Shown: in pieces, positions 48,693-57,392 of the stretch
How positions within the stretch are numbered: position 1 is the first letter of the stretch
Layout: each line of letters begins with the position of its first letter
Assembly: GCF_900119845.1 (NCBI RefSeq)
Contig: NZ_FPKU01000002.1
Location: forward strand, 591,381-655,380
DNA: 64,000 nt
Source: Devosia enhydra
GTDB lineage: Bacteria; Pseudomonadota; Alphaproteobacteria; Rhizobiales; Devosiaceae
Direction of reading: 5' to 3'
Notes under the pieces: generated by a model
Told to the model about the DNA's origin: nothing
Seen by the model: only the letters and a program-made list of their open reading frames with translations
Databases searched by the model: none
Made by a program: the position numbers and the translations under genes

Positions 48693-49079
48693 TCAGCCTA
48701 CCCACACGAATACGAGCCAGATGACGAGGGTGATCACCACCGAGCCGACAAGCGTCGCCCAGGCGATGGCCTCGCGGCGGCCGGGCTCCATCATGGCGCC
48801 GGTATCCCAGATGAAATGACGGATGCCGCCCAGCATGTGGTGGGTGAGGCTCCATGTGAAGCCAAAGAGCACAAGCTGCCCGAACCAGCTGCCGAAGAGG
48901 CCGTTGACGGCGCCGAACATCGGGTCGCCGGCGGCTGCCGCCACGAGCCAGAGGACCAGCAGCACGAAGCCCGCCGCATTGGCGATGCCCGTCGCGCGAT
49001 GCACGATCGACATGGCCATGGTGATGGTCCAGCGATAGACCTGCAGGTGAGGAGAAAGGGGACGGGGTCGAGCCGACAT
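48693..49079 (-). CDS. sdhC: Succinate dehydrogenase cytochrome b556 subunit
   Basis: This 128-aa subunit has three membrane helices. RPLSPHLQVYRWTITMAMSI and SIVHRATG are the SdhC N-terminal signature, and HHMLGGIRHFIWD carries the haem-ligand His. The start at 49079 gives this signature at the right position. It is the first gene of the sdh operon. Confidence 0.93.
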   Translation of the reverse strand: MSARPRPLSPHLQVYRWTITMAMSIVHRATGIANAAGFVLLVLWLVAAAAGDPMFGAVNGLFGSWFGQLVLFGFTWSLTHHMLGGIRHFIWDTGAMMEPGRREAIAWATLVGSVVITLVIWLVFVWVG

Positions 49080-49140
49080 GAGGCCTCGCGAGCCGAGCGG
49101 GGAGCGCCTTGGCTCCGCGCCAGTTTGGAAAGGTTCGAGA

Positions 49141-49169
49141 CTTCTAGCGATGCCGGACCGGCGCGTCAA
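49141..49169 (-). promoter_or_regulatory. Promoter of the sdh operon
   Basis: On the minus strand TTGACG (49169-49164) and TAGAAG (49146-49141) are spaced by 17 bp, giving a leader of about 55 nt before sdhC. Confidence 0.6.
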
Positions 49170-49197
49170 AGGCAGAAAGGTCGCGCGGAGGTAAACT

Positions 49198-49314
49198 TTA
49201 GGCCAGAATATGGCGATCCGGCGATGCCGTCGGCGGCGTATCGTCGGGACGACCAGCAGCGCTCGTTGCAAGAAGCGAGAGCCCGACCAGGAGCCCGATG
49301 ACCCGGTGGCGCAT
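49198..49314 (-). CDS. Possible 38-aa secreted peptide
   Basis: An open frame encodes a signal-like N-terminus (RHRVIGLLVGLSLLATSAAG) and a short Asp/Pro-rich tail. There is no clear ribosome-binding site. It may be chance. Confidence 0.25.
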   Translation of the reverse strand: MRHRVIGLLVGLSLLATSAAGRPDDTPPTASPDRHILA

Positions 49315-49618
49315 TTCGGGCGCCCCGATTTCTTTTGCCACAGTCTCTGTCGCCGGGGGGATCGGCGCGGGGGCCGTGCCCCCGCTGCCGGTGCGACAGG
49401 GCGCAAGGGTCATGGCCGGGGCATTCCTCATCGCAATCCCATCCATGATCGGCCTCCGTCGTCCATGCGGTCTGCCAAGGAGGGCTGCCGCTGTCTGGGA
49501 CCGTTTTGGCAGAGTGCGGGTTGACCCCGGCTGAAGGCAGGATTCACACCCGGTTCATCTGGTGCCCGGCATCCCGCCATGGCATGGGTCTGTCGCGAAA
49601 ACCCAGGGGCGCAGCGCC

Positions 49619-50254
49619 ATGACCAGTTCTGATTTTGGGGACAAGACGCGCGACGGGGTAACCATCATCGCCCATGCCGAGGTCTTTGTGGGCTGGGGCC
49701 GGATCACCAGCACCACCATCGATCTTGCGACGGGCGATGGCGCCACGGTCCGGCAGGTGCGCGAGATCTATGACCATGGCCATGCCGCCTGCGTGCTGCC
49801 CTATGACAGGGCAAGCGGCTGCGTGATGCTGGTGCGCCAGTTCCGGCTGCCGCCGCATCTGTGCGGTGATGAGGGCTGGCTGCTCGAGGTGCCGGCGGGA
49901 CTTCTGGATGCCGATGCGCCAGAAGCCGCCGCCCGCCGCGAGGCGGCCGAGGAGACCGGGCTCGCTCTGGGGCCGATGCGCCTTGCGTTCGCGACCTATC
50001 CGAGCCCTGGCTCGCTGACCGAGAAGGTCAGCTGCTATATCGCGCCCTACACCGCCGCCGATCGCATCGGGCCGGGCGGGGGGCTGGCCGAGGAAACCGA
50101 GGCGATCGAAGTGGTGGAAATGGCCTTTGCCGAGGCGATGACGATGATCGCCCATGGCCGCATCATCGATGCCAAGACCATCCTGCTGCTCCAGCACCTG
50201 GCGCTTTCGGGCGAGATGACCGGGACGAGCGCCGGGTTCAGCGATAGTCGATGA
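49619..50254 (+). CDS. NUDIX hydrolase (ADP-ribose pyrophosphatase-like)
   Basis: This 211-aa protein has a Nudix box at about residues 94-115 ending RREAAEETGL, preceded by VPAGLLD. The box is one residue shorter than the canonical spacing and its first Glu is not conserved, which may alter metal binding. EKVSCYIAPYTAADRI and a C-terminal IIDAKTILLLQHL helix match the ADP-ribose/GDP-sugar subgroup. The start at 49619 has AGGGG upstream. Confidence 0.82.
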   Translation: MTSSDFGDKTRDGVTIIAHAEVFVGWGRITSTTIDLATGDGATVRQVREIYDHGHAACVLPYDRASGCVMLVRQFRLPPHLCGDEGWLLEVPAGLLDADAPEAAARREAAEETGLALGPMRLAFATYPSPGSLTEKVSCYIAPYTAADRIGPGGGLAEETEAIEVVEMAFAEAMTMIAHGRIIDAKTILLLQHLALSGEMTGTSAGFSDSR

Positions 50255-50447
50255 GCTTCTTGTCCGGGTCGTAGGGCTGGTCGGCGACCACCCGCGTCAC
50301 CGCCTGCCCGCAGCGCATTTTCTTTGAGGTGGGGTCATAGGCATAGGTGGGCGAGCCCTGCAGCACCCAGCCTTCCGACAGGGCCTTGGTCACCTTATGG
50401 CAGAAGGCCGAATCATCGTCGCCGGTCAGGAACCTGTAAATCTGCAT
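50238..50447 (-). CDS. DUF1737 domain-containing protein
   Basis: This 69-aa protein has IYRFLTGDDDSAFCHKVTKALSEGW-like content typical of DUF1737, then GSPTYAYD and CGQAV. The function is unknown. Its 3' end overlaps the NUDIX gene by 17 bp in a tail-to-tail arrangement. Confidence 0.8.
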   Translation of the reverse strand: MQIYRFLTGDDDSAFCHKVTKALSEGWVLQGSPTYAYDPTSKKMRCGQAVTRVVADQPYDPDKKLIDYR

Positions 50448-50514
50448 GTCCGCTCTGCTTGTCGCGCCGAAGGGAGGAGTTGAAGTTTTGCTGCTCTGGC
50501 ACTAATCGAGAGCC

Positions 50515-51192
50515 ATGCACAGCTTCCCGACGCGCCTTCTCTCCGGTTACCGCACCTTCATGGCGGGCGTCTACCGGAACCGCAACGAGCAATATCGCGA
50601 ACTGGCTGCCTCCGGCCAGAAGCCGACGACCATGGTCATCGCCTGCTGCGACAGCCGGGCGGCGCCCGAGACGATCTTCGATTGCGGCCCCGGCGAGCTG
50701 TTCGTGCTGCGCAACGTCGCCAATCTCGTGCCGCCCTATGCGCCCGATGGCGGCCAGCACGGCACGTCGGCGGCGATCGAGTTCGCCGTCAAGGGACTGG
50801 GCATTACGGATGTGGTGATCATGGGCCATGGCCGGTGCGGGGGCATCCATGCCGCCCTCACCAGCCCCGATCCGCTCGATGAAGGCGACTTCATCGGCAA
50901 GTGGATGAGCCTTCTGGGTCCGGTGGCCGAGGAGGTGAGCCGCTACAGCTTCCTCACCACCGCCGAACGGCAGACCCTGCTCGAGCGCCATTCGATCCGC
51001 AATTCTATCGCCAATCTCAGGACGTTTCCCTATGTGCGGGCGCTCGAGGCGCAGGGCGCGCTCAAGGTGCATGGCGCCTGGTTCGATATTTCGACCGGCG
51101 AGCTCTGGGTGATGGATAGCGAGAGCGGCGATTTCACCCGCCCCAGCCCCGAGCCCGAAGATCGGTCGCTCGTTCACGACCACGAGACCTGA
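50515..51192 (+). CDS. Beta-class carbonic anhydrase
   Basis: This 225-aa enzyme interconverts CO2 and bicarbonate. Zinc ligands are Cys45 (in ACCDSR, with Asp46 and Arg48), His105 and Cys108 (in GHGRCGG). The length is typical. It has no signal peptide, so it is cytosolic. Confidence 0.92.
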   Translation: MHSFPTRLLSGYRTFMAGVYRNRNEQYRELAASGQKPTTMVIACCDSRAAPETIFDCGPGELFVLRNVANLVPPYAPDGGQHGTSAAIEFAVKGLGITDVVIMGHGRCGGIHAALTSPDPLDEGDFIGKWMSLLGPVAEEVSRYSFLTTAERQTLLERHSIRNSIANLRTFPYVRALEAQGALKVHGAWFDISTGELWVMDSESGDFTRPSPEPEDRSLVHDHET

Positions 51193-51278
51193 TCACTTCG
51201 GCGGAACCCTTTGCTGTTCCCAAAAAGCGCCGCCTTCAGCGATCACATTGTTTCGACTGCATAATTTCGCGCGCTCCT

Positions 51279-51304
51279 GGAACTTAGGTGGCGCTGTCGC
51301 TGTT
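51279..51304 (+). promoter_or_regulatory. EcfG-type general stress promoter
   Basis: GGAAC (51279-51283) and GTT (51302-51304) are separated by 18 bp, matching the GGAAC-N16-18-(C)GTT pattern of alphaproteobacterial EcfG sigma factors. It lies 64 bp upstream of the EF-hand gene. Confidence 0.5.
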
Positions 51305-51367
51305 TCCTCCCTGCGACTGTGAGACAGGCATTCCCTGTCTTTTAAGCAACAGAGAAAGGAAACAAAA

Positions 51368-51706
51368 ATGAAGAAGATTCTCGGCTCCGTCGCCGCTATC
51401 GGACTTCTCGCTGGTCTGGCCGCCCCGGCCTATGCCCAGATGGCCACGACCGCCCCGGCGCCCGCCGCCGACACGATGACCTTCGCCGGTGCTGACACCA
51501 ATGGCGATGGCATGATCTCGCTCGAAGAAGCTGAGGCCGCTGCGCCCGGCATCGCGCCTGATTTCTTCACCCAGGCTGACGCCAATGCGGACGGCAATCT
51601 CGATGAGACCGAGTTCGAGGCGTTCCTCGCCCTCGCCACGGGGTCTGCCGAGGCGCCGACCACCAACGAAAGCCGCGAATCGACCCCGAGCAACACCTCG
51701 AACTGA
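51368..51706 (+). CDS. Secreted EF-hand calcium-binding protein
   Basis: This 112-aa protein has a signal peptide (1-23, AYAQ), then two EF-hand loops with all coordinating positions: residues 43-54 (DTNGDGMISLEE) and 71-82 (DANADGNLDETE). A Ser/Thr-rich tail follows. It would bind calcium in the periplasm or outside the cell. A strong terminator follows. Confidence 0.88.
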   Translation: MKKILGSVAAIGLLAGLAAPAYAQMATTAPAPAADTMTFAGADTNGDGMISLEEAEAAAPGIAPDFFTQADANADGNLDETEFEAFLALATGSAEAPTTNESRESTPSNTSN

Positions 51707-51727
51707 TCGGTTCGCTGAGCCTGAACG

Positions 51728-51756
51728 AAAGGCCGCCCTCACGGGCGGCCTTTTTT
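51728..51756 (+). terminator. Rho-independent terminator of the EF-hand gene
   Basis: An 11-bp stem (51728-51738 with 51743-51753) with a 4-nt loop is followed by a T-run to 51756. Confidence 0.9.
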
Positions 51757-51781
51757 GTCTGCGCAGAATGAGGGATGGCGA

Positions 51782-52819
51782 TCAGGCGGCGCGCTTGATC
51801 AGCCCGCGTTCGATCAGCGTCTCGGCGATCTGGATGGCGTTGAGTGCCGCGCCCTTGCGCAGATTATCGCTGACCACCCACAGGGCGAGGCCGTTTTCCA
51901 CCGTCACATCCTCACGGATGCGGGAGACGAAGGTGTTGTAGTCACCTACGCATTCGACCGGCGTGATGTAGCCACCGGGCTCGCGCTTGTCGACGACCAT
52001 GATGCCGGGCGCCTCGCGCAGCGCATCGCGGGCCTCGTCGGGGCTGATCGGGTTTTCGAATTCGAGGTTGATGGCCTCCGAATGCCCCACAAAGACCGGC
52101 ACGCGCACCGCCGTCGCCGTCACCTTGATCTTGGGATCGAGGATCTTCTTGGTCTCGGCCAGCATCTTCCACTCTTCCTTGGTGTAGCCATCCTCCATGA
52201 ACACATCGATATGGGGGATGACGTTGAAGGCGATCTGCTTGGGGAACTTCCTGGGGCTGGGCTTGTCGGTAACGAACATGCCCTTGGTCTGGTCGTAGAG
52301 CTCGTCGATGCCTTCCTTGCCGGCGCCCGAGACCGACTGGTAGGTCGAGACCACGACGCGCTTGATGGTCGCCAGATCATGCAGGGGCTTCAATGCCACC
52401 ACCATCTGGGCGGTGGAGCAATTGGGGTTGGCGATGATGTTGCGGCGGTTGGCCTGCGCCATATAGGCGTCGAGCACATGGCCGTTCACTTCCGGCACGA
52501 TGAGCGGAACATCGGAATGGTAGCGCCAGTAGCTCGAATTATCGATCACCATGCAGCCGGTTTCACCGATGCGGGTGGCGTATTCCTTCGAGACCGTCGA
52601 GCCGGCGCTCATCAGGGCGAAATCGACGCCTGAAAAATCGAAATCGGCGAGGTTGCGGCACTTGAGGCGCCTGTCGCCGAAGCTCACCTCCTGCCCGGTC
52701 GAGCGCGAGGAGGCCAGTGCGATGACTTCGCTGGCGGGAAACTTGCGCTCATCCAGAATGTTGAGCATTTCACGCCCGACATTGCCGGTGGCACCGACGA
52801 CGGCGACACGATAGCCCAT
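51782..52819 (-). CDS. asd: Aspartate-semialdehyde dehydrogenase
   Basis: This 345-aa enzyme reduces aspartyl phosphate on the path to lysine, threonine and methionine. GATGNVG (9-15) binds NADP and Cys134 in NPNCSTAQM is the catalytic nucleophile. The start at 52819 is chosen because it begins with the Rossmann strand. Confidence 0.96.
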   Translation of the reverse strand: MGYRVAVVGATGNVGREMLNILDERKFPASEVIALASSRSTGQEVSFGDRRLKCRNLADFDFSGVDFALMSAGSTVSKEYATRIGETGCMVIDNSSYWRYHSDVPLIVPEVNGHVLDAYMAQANRRNIIANPNCSTAQMVVALKPLHDLATIKRVVVSTYQSVSGAGKEGIDELYDQTKGMFVTDKPSPRKFPKQIAFNVIPHIDVFMEDGYTKEEWKMLAETKKILDPKIKVTATAVRVPVFVGHSEAINLEFENPISPDEARDALREAPGIMVVDKREPGGYITPVECVGDYNTFVSRIREDVTVENGLALWVVSDNLRKGAALNAIQIAETLIERGLIKRAA

Positions 52820-53157
52820 GGGATGTTCCTTTTTGCCTTGTTGCCCCGCGCGGACCTTTGAGGTCCCCGGCCACATGGCTTGAGCCGCTCCCCGGCAGGG
52901 GCACGGCCCGGGGATCGGCTAGCGGGTTTTGGCGGTGGTTTTGACCGGAAGCGGCGGGACGAACGCAAGCCCGGTCCGGATGGCGATCCGGATGCCCTGG
53001 GCAGTGTTCGAGAACGATCCCGTGGCCATGAGGGGCCCTTTCCGCATCGACGATGGCGTTTCTAGCGGTTTCCGCCCGCGTGTCAATGCAGCGCGTGGCA
53101 ATGCCTCTGCCTCAAAGGCCGCTCGAAGGTCCGGTGTCCCTCGTCAGGCGCGTCGTC
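52820..53157. other. Gene-poor interval of 338 bp between asd and the first PagL-like gene
   Basis: One candidate microgene is seen (52919-53029). The rest shows no repeat or RNA signature. Confidence 0.5.
52919..53029 (-). CDS. Possible 36-aa microprotein
   Basis: An ORF encodes MATGSFSNTAQGIRIAIRTG and then VPPLPVKTTAKTR. It has a GGAAAGGG-like ribosome-binding site about 8 nt upstream and third-position GC in keeping with coding DNA. It was not recognised. Confidence 0.35.
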   Translation of the reverse strand: MATGSFSNTAQGIRIAIRTGLAFVPPLPVKTTAKTR

Positions 53158-53742
53158 TCAGAACTTGTAGCCGATGCGGACGCCCAGGGAGTTGAGCCCC
53201 GAATTTTCCGGATTACAGAGCCAGGCATGGCTCGAATGCTCGACCGTCAGCATCGCCGTCCAGTCGTCCCCGATATCGGCGCCGATGCTGCCCTGGAAAT
53301 AGCCGGTGACGTGGCAGCCCAGATTGCGGTAGCCGGGCGGGGCATCATGGGTATAGCCGCTGATGGCGGCGAGCCCGAGGCCGCCTTCGACCCAGAACGG
53401 TGTGTCAAAGATCGGCAGATGCCAGTTGAGCCCGGCATGCACCATCTGCTCGCGGCCCTTGAGATTGAGCGTGCCCCCGACGGCGGGGCGCGGCGAGCCG
53501 AGCCAGTAGAGCGCATCGATATCCGGGGTGCGCCACAGGATCTCGAAGCTGACATCCTCGAGCTGGCCGGTCTCGAAGGGGTTGAGCAGCGATTCGCTCG
53601 TGGCTTCGAGCCCGTGGAACATCGGGCCGACGCGGATTTCCGAGAGGCCGAAATCCTGCCCGAAATCCTGTGCCAGGGCGGGGGTGGCGCAAACCATGAG
53701 GGCTCCGACCAGCGCTGCCGATGTCCTGACCATGATCGTCAC
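53158..53742 (-). CDS. PagL-like acyloxyacyl hydrolase / outer-membrane barrel (first)
   Basis: This 194-aa protein has a signal peptide (to about residue 25, ALAQ), amphipathic strands and a C-terminal VRIGYKF ending in Phe, as in outer-membrane barrels. The HxS pattern of PagL lipid A deacylases is at His169 and Ser171 (VEHSSHAWLC); the third catalytic residue (Glu) could not be assigned. It is a paralog of the gene at 55530. The activity is inferred, not certain. Confidence 0.7.
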   Translation of the reverse strand: MTIMVRTSAALVGALMVCATPALAQDFGQDFGLSEIRVGPMFHGLEATSESLLNPFETGQLEDVSFEILWRTPDIDALYWLGSPRPAVGGTLNLKGREQMVHAGLNWHLPIFDTPFWVEGGLGLAAISGYTHDAPPGYRNLGCHVTGYFQGSIGADIGDDWTAMLTVEHSSHAWLCNPENSGLNSLGVRIGYKF

Positions 53743-53961
53743 CCCTTATGCCTTAATATGCCCGGCGGATATCACCCGAGCCCATGGTGCGGTTCAAGCG
53801 CAAATTCGGCAAGGCTCTCATGTGGCTTGCCGATGCGACGCTTTTGCCATAGCCCAGCATGAGCCTAGGCGGTTCTGGTGAACGAACCCTCAGCGCGGAT
53901 GGTAAATGCGGCCCCCGACCGGGGCGCGTCGCCGCGACGGACAGGCAGGATACGGGATCGC

Positions 53962-55152
53962 ATGGACAAGCACGAAGTCATCATCATCGGAGCCGGCGCT
54001 GCCGGCCTCATGGCCGGGATCCGGGCCGGGCGGCGCGGTCGCCGGGTGCTGGTGCTCGACCACGCCCGCGATCCGGGCGAAAAGATCCGCATCTCCGGGG
54101 GCGGGCGCTGCAACTTCACCAATGTCAACGCCACGGGCAAGCTCGGGCGCGACCGGTTCCTGTCGCAGAACCCGCGTTTCGCGCTCTCGGCCCTGTCGCG
54201 CTTCACCCCCGCCGATTTCATTGCCATGGTCGACCGGCGCGGCATCGCCTGGCACGAAAAGGCGCTGGGCCAGCTCTTCTGTGATGGCTCGGCCACCCAG
54301 ATCGTCGGCATGCTGGTCGAGGATCTGCGTGCCGCAGGCGGCGCGCTCCGGCTCTCGACGCCCATCGAGGCGGTGGAGCGCGCGGGCGAGGGCTTTCTCG
54401 TGCGGACCGGCGCGGGCGTGCTGGCGACCGACCGGCTGATCATCGCCACCGGCGGCAAGTCGATCCCCAAGATGGGCGCGACGGGCTTTGCCTATCGCCT
54501 CGCCGAACAGTTCGGCCTGGCCGTCACCGAAACGCGGCCGGCCCTCGTGCCCTTGACCTTCGAGCCCGGCGCCCTCGCAAGGCTGTCGCCGCTCGCCGGG
54601 GTTTCCACCGAGGCGCGGGTGAGCCATGGCAAGACCGGCTTCACCGAGGCGCTGCTCTTTACCCATCGTGGGCTCTCGGGCCCGGCGATCCTGCAGATTT
54701 CATCCTATTGGCGCGAGGGCGAGGCGATCGGCGTCGACCTCATGCCCGACGGCAACGGGCTCGATCGCTTGAAGGCCGCGAGGCGCGATACGCCGCGCCT
54801 CGCCATCCAGACCGTGCTCAGCGCCTTCCTGCCCAAGCGGCTGGCCCAGCTCGTGGGCGAAGATCTCGAAATGCCCGGCATGGTGGGCGATTTTTCCGAC
54901 AAGAAGCTGATGGCGGTGATGGAGCGGGTCAACCGCTGGTCGCTGAAGCCCGTCGGAACCGAGGGCTATCGCACCGCCGAGGTGACCCTTGGCGGCATCA
55001 ACACCGACGGGCTCGATGCCCGGACGATGGAAGCCAAGGGCGTGCCGGGGCTCCATTTCATCGGCGAGGCTGTCGATGTGACCGGCTGGCTTGGCGGCTA
55101 CAACTTCCAGTGGGCCTGGGCCTCGGGCTTTGTCGCCGGCGAGGCGGCTTAG
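53962..55152 (+). CDS. NAD(P)/FAD-dependent oxidoreductase, YhiN/HI0933 family
   Basis: This 396-aa flavoprotein has the FAD motif IIIGAGAAGL (7-16), then the family's GEKIRISGGGRCNFTN stretch and a C-terminal GEAVDVTGWLGGYNFQWAW loop. Members reduce C=C or related bonds in unknown metabolites. The start at 53962 follows AGGA and places the FAD motif at the N-terminus; the longer frame is unlikely. It is divergent from the first PagL-like gene. Confidence 0.85.
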   Translation: MDKHEVIIIGAGAAGLMAGIRAGRRGRRVLVLDHARDPGEKIRISGGGRCNFTNVNATGKLGRDRFLSQNPRFALSALSRFTPADFIAMVDRRGIAWHEKALGQLFCDGSATQIVGMLVEDLRAAGGALRLSTPIEAVERAGEGFLVRTGAGVLATDRLIIATGGKSIPKMGATGFAYRLAEQFGLAVTETRPALVPLTFEPGALARLSPLAGVSTEARVSHGKTGFTEALLFTHRGLSGPAILQISSYWREGEAIGVDLMPDGNGLDRLKAARRDTPRLAIQTVLSAFLPKRLAQLVGEDLEMPGMVGDFSDKKLMAVMERVNRWSLKPVGTEGYRTAEVTLGGINTDGLDARTMEAKGVPGLHFIGEAVDVTGWLGGYNFQWAWASGFVAGEAA

Positions 55153-55170
55153 GTCTTTGTCGGCCGGGGT

Positions 55171-55530
55171 TCAGCGGGAAAAGAAGGTGATGCAGTTGCT
55201 CGCAGGGTCGGTGACCGTCACTTCGAGCCCACCCCATTCGGGCCGTTCGAGCCCGGGCCGGTTGCTGGCATAGCGCTTTTCGAGGAGCTCGCGATGGAGA
55301 GCCTCGACCCCCTCGATCTCGACCCGGATATGGGAGCCGGGGGTCGCATCGCCATGATGCTCGGACAGGTGCAGGACGAGGCCGTTGCGGCTCACCTGCA
55401 TGTAGAGCGGGGCCTCGGGCGCGAAGCGATGCTCCCAGTCGAGGCTCATGCCCAGAAAGCCGAGATAGAACTCGCGTGCCTTGGCCGCATCGAAACTGCG
55501 CAGGATCGGCACGGTGCCGATATGGCGCAT
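55171..55530 (-). CDS. VOC/glyoxalase superfamily protein (bleomycin-resistance-like)
   Basis: This 119-aa single-domain protein has the paired beta-alpha-beta-beta-beta motif: TVPILRSFDAAKAREFYLGFLG, then LVLHLSEHHGDATPGSHIRVE and the DPASNCITF end. It resembles bleomycin-binding proteins, but this label only marks the fold. Its ATG overlaps the second PagL-like gene's stop (TGATG), so they are coupled. Confidence 0.8.
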   Translation of the reverse strand: MRHIGTVPILRSFDAAKAREFYLGFLGMSLDWEHRFAPEAPLYMQVSRNGLVLHLSEHHGDATPGSHIRVEIEGVEALHRELLEKRYASNRPGLERPEWGGLEVTVTDPASNCITFFSR

Positions 55531-56102
55531 CAGAACTTCATGCCGAAGCGGACGCCCAGATTGGTGAGGCCGCGATTTTCCTCGCCGCAGAGATAGGCGT
55601 GCGAGGCATGCTCGAGGGTGAGCATCACGCTTGCTTCCTGGGTGACCTGGTAGCCGAGGCTGGCGCTTTCGCGGAAGAGGAAGGGGCAGCCCAGATTGCG
55701 CGCCGGATAGATCGCGCCGGTCTCGGCGCCATTGCTCAGTGCCGCGCCGAAGGTGCCTTCGACAAAGAGCGGGGTATCGAAGACGTGCCAGGTCCAGGAG
55801 AGGCCGCCATAGACCATGCTTTCGAGCCCGCCCAGATTGATCGTCGCGCCCAGATGCGGGCGGGGCGAGCCGATCACGCTCCAGATATCGCCCTGCAGCG
55901 GCGTGAAGAGCAGCTCGACATTGGCATCCTGGATGCGCGTCACGTTCCAGAAGGCATCGTCGGGGCCCGGCTCGTCGACGCTGTGCGCGAAGAGCCCGCC
56001 CCGGATCTCGTCGATTGGCAGGGCCTGAGCCTGCACCGCCAGCGGCATCGCAAGCGCGAAAAGGGCCGCGATGGCCGTCTGGACGAGGATACGCATGATC
56101 AT
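55530..56102 (-). CDS. PagL-like acyloxyacyl hydrolase / outer-membrane barrel (second)
   Basis: This 190-aa protein has a signal peptide (to about residue 26, AVQAQ) and barrel strands ending GVRFGMKF. His165 and Ser167 in LEHASHAYLC give the HxS pattern. It shares IGSPRPHLGATINLGG with LGSPRPAVGGTLNLKG of the first copy, so the two are paralogs 2.4 kb apart. It is coupled to the VOC gene. Confidence 0.72.
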   Translation of the reverse strand: MIMRILVQTAIAALFALAMPLAVQAQALPIDEIRGGLFAHSVDEPGPDDAFWNVTRIQDANVELLFTPLQGDIWSVIGSPRPHLGATINLGGLESMVYGGLSWTWHVFDTPLFVEGTFGAALSNGAETGAIYPARNLGCPFLFRESASLGYQVTQEASVMLTLEHASHAYLCGEENRGLTNLGVRFGMKF

Positions 56103-56318
56103 GACACTGCCCCTGAGCTCGAGCGATCAAAGCCCCGGCCGTGGCGGTCTGTCAATCGCAGCCGATCCCAAGGGTGAATTCCGCTGCCATTGCGTCACCT
56201 GCGCGCAACGACCACCCGTAACGCCAGACTACCGGCCAGCAGCTTTTAGCGCGCCGGAGGTTGTCTTTCATCGTCGAGTGCCGATATAGCGAGGGTCATA
56301 CTGGTCTGGAGCCTGCCC

Positions 56319-57338
56319 ATGTCCGTCGCCCTTTCGGTCCTCGATCTCGCGCCCATTGCGGAGGGCGTTTCCACGCCCGAAGCGCTGAGGGAGACCGCGC
56401 GGCTCGCGCAGACAGCCGAGGCGCTGGGCTATACCCGCGTCTGGTATGCCGAGCATCACGGCATGCCGTCGATCGGTTCGGCGGCGCCCGAGCTCCTCAT
56501 CGCCAATTCGGCGGCCGCCACCTCGACGATCCGGGTGGGGTCGGGCGGCATCATGCTGCTCAACCATCAGCCGCTGCGCATCGTCGAAGCGTTCCGCACC
56601 CTCGAGGCGCTGCATCCCGGGCGCATCGATCTGGGACTGGGGCGGGCGCCGGGGGGTGACCGGCTCGCCATGCAGGCGCTGCGCACCGGCGGGGGCGAGG
56701 AGTTTTCGGCCTATTTCGCCGAGATGATCGCCTTTGACGAGGAAGGCTTTCCGCCCGACCATCCGTTCTCGCGGCTTCTCGCCTCGCCCGGCGGGGTCAG
56801 CCTGCCGCCCATCCATCTTTTGGGATCATCGGGATCGAGCGCCCATGCGGCCGGCCAGATGGGGCTGGGCTATGCCTTTGCGGCGCATTTTTCGGCAACG
56901 CCCGGCGGACCGGCGATTGCAGCCTATCGGCGGGGTTTCGAGGCCAGCCGGCAGCTGAAGGCGCCGCACGCCATCGTCTGCCTCTCGGTGATCTGCGCGG
57001 AAACCGATGAGGAGGCCGAGTTCCTGGCCGGCTCGCAGGCCCTGAGCTGGGCGCTCTTCCATTCGGGCCAGATCCGCAAGCTGGTCTCGCCCGAAGAGGC
57101 GGCCGCCCATCCTTATACCGAGCGCGAAAAGGCCATCATCGCCAACCAGCGGCCGCTCTGGATCATCGGCGGGCCGCAGACGGTCAAGGCCGAGATCGAG
57201 GCCAAGCTGGCAGAGACCGGCGCCGACGAGGTGATGATCACGACGACGCTGCACTCTTATGCCAAGCGCCGCCGGTCGTATGAACTGGTCGCCGAGGCCT
57301 TCGGGCTCGAAGCGCGCGCCCCCGCGCTGGCGGCCTGA
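56319..57338 (+). CDS. Luciferase-like flavin-dependent monooxygenase
   Basis: This 339-aa protein is of the bacterial luciferase-like (LLM) class: VLDLAPIAEG, RVWYAEHHGMPSIGSAAPE and VGSGGIMLLNHQPLRIVE (74-91), with GRIDLGLGRAPGGD. It uses reduced FMN to oxidise an unknown small molecule. The length and motifs fit the YhbW/MsnO8-type subgroup. Confidence 0.88.
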   Translation: MSVALSVLDLAPIAEGVSTPEALRETARLAQTAEALGYTRVWYAEHHGMPSIGSAAPELLIANSAAATSTIRVGSGGIMLLNHQPLRIVEAFRTLEALHPGRIDLGLGRAPGGDRLAMQALRTGGGEEFSAYFAEMIAFDEEGFPPDHPFSRLLASPGGVSLPPIHLLGSSGSSAHAAGQMGLGYAFAAHFSATPGGPAIAAYRRGFEASRQLKAPHAIVCLSVICAETDEEAEFLAGSQALSWALFHSGQIRKLVSPEEAAAHPYTEREKAIIANQRPLWIIGGPQTVKAEIEAKLAETGADEVMITTTLHSYAKRRRSYELVAEAFGLEARAPALAA

Positions 57339-57392
57339 TCGGCCGTCGCTTTTTGCCGCGGGTGAGGCAGTATCGGCTTTACCCGGAACGCC

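Larger units (their letters stand above)
49080..49618. other. Gene-poor interval of 539 bp upstream of sdhC and the NUDIX gene
   Basis: It holds the sdh promoter (49141-49169) and one weak candidate microgene (49198-49314). No other gene, RNA or repeat was supported. Confidence 0.6.
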
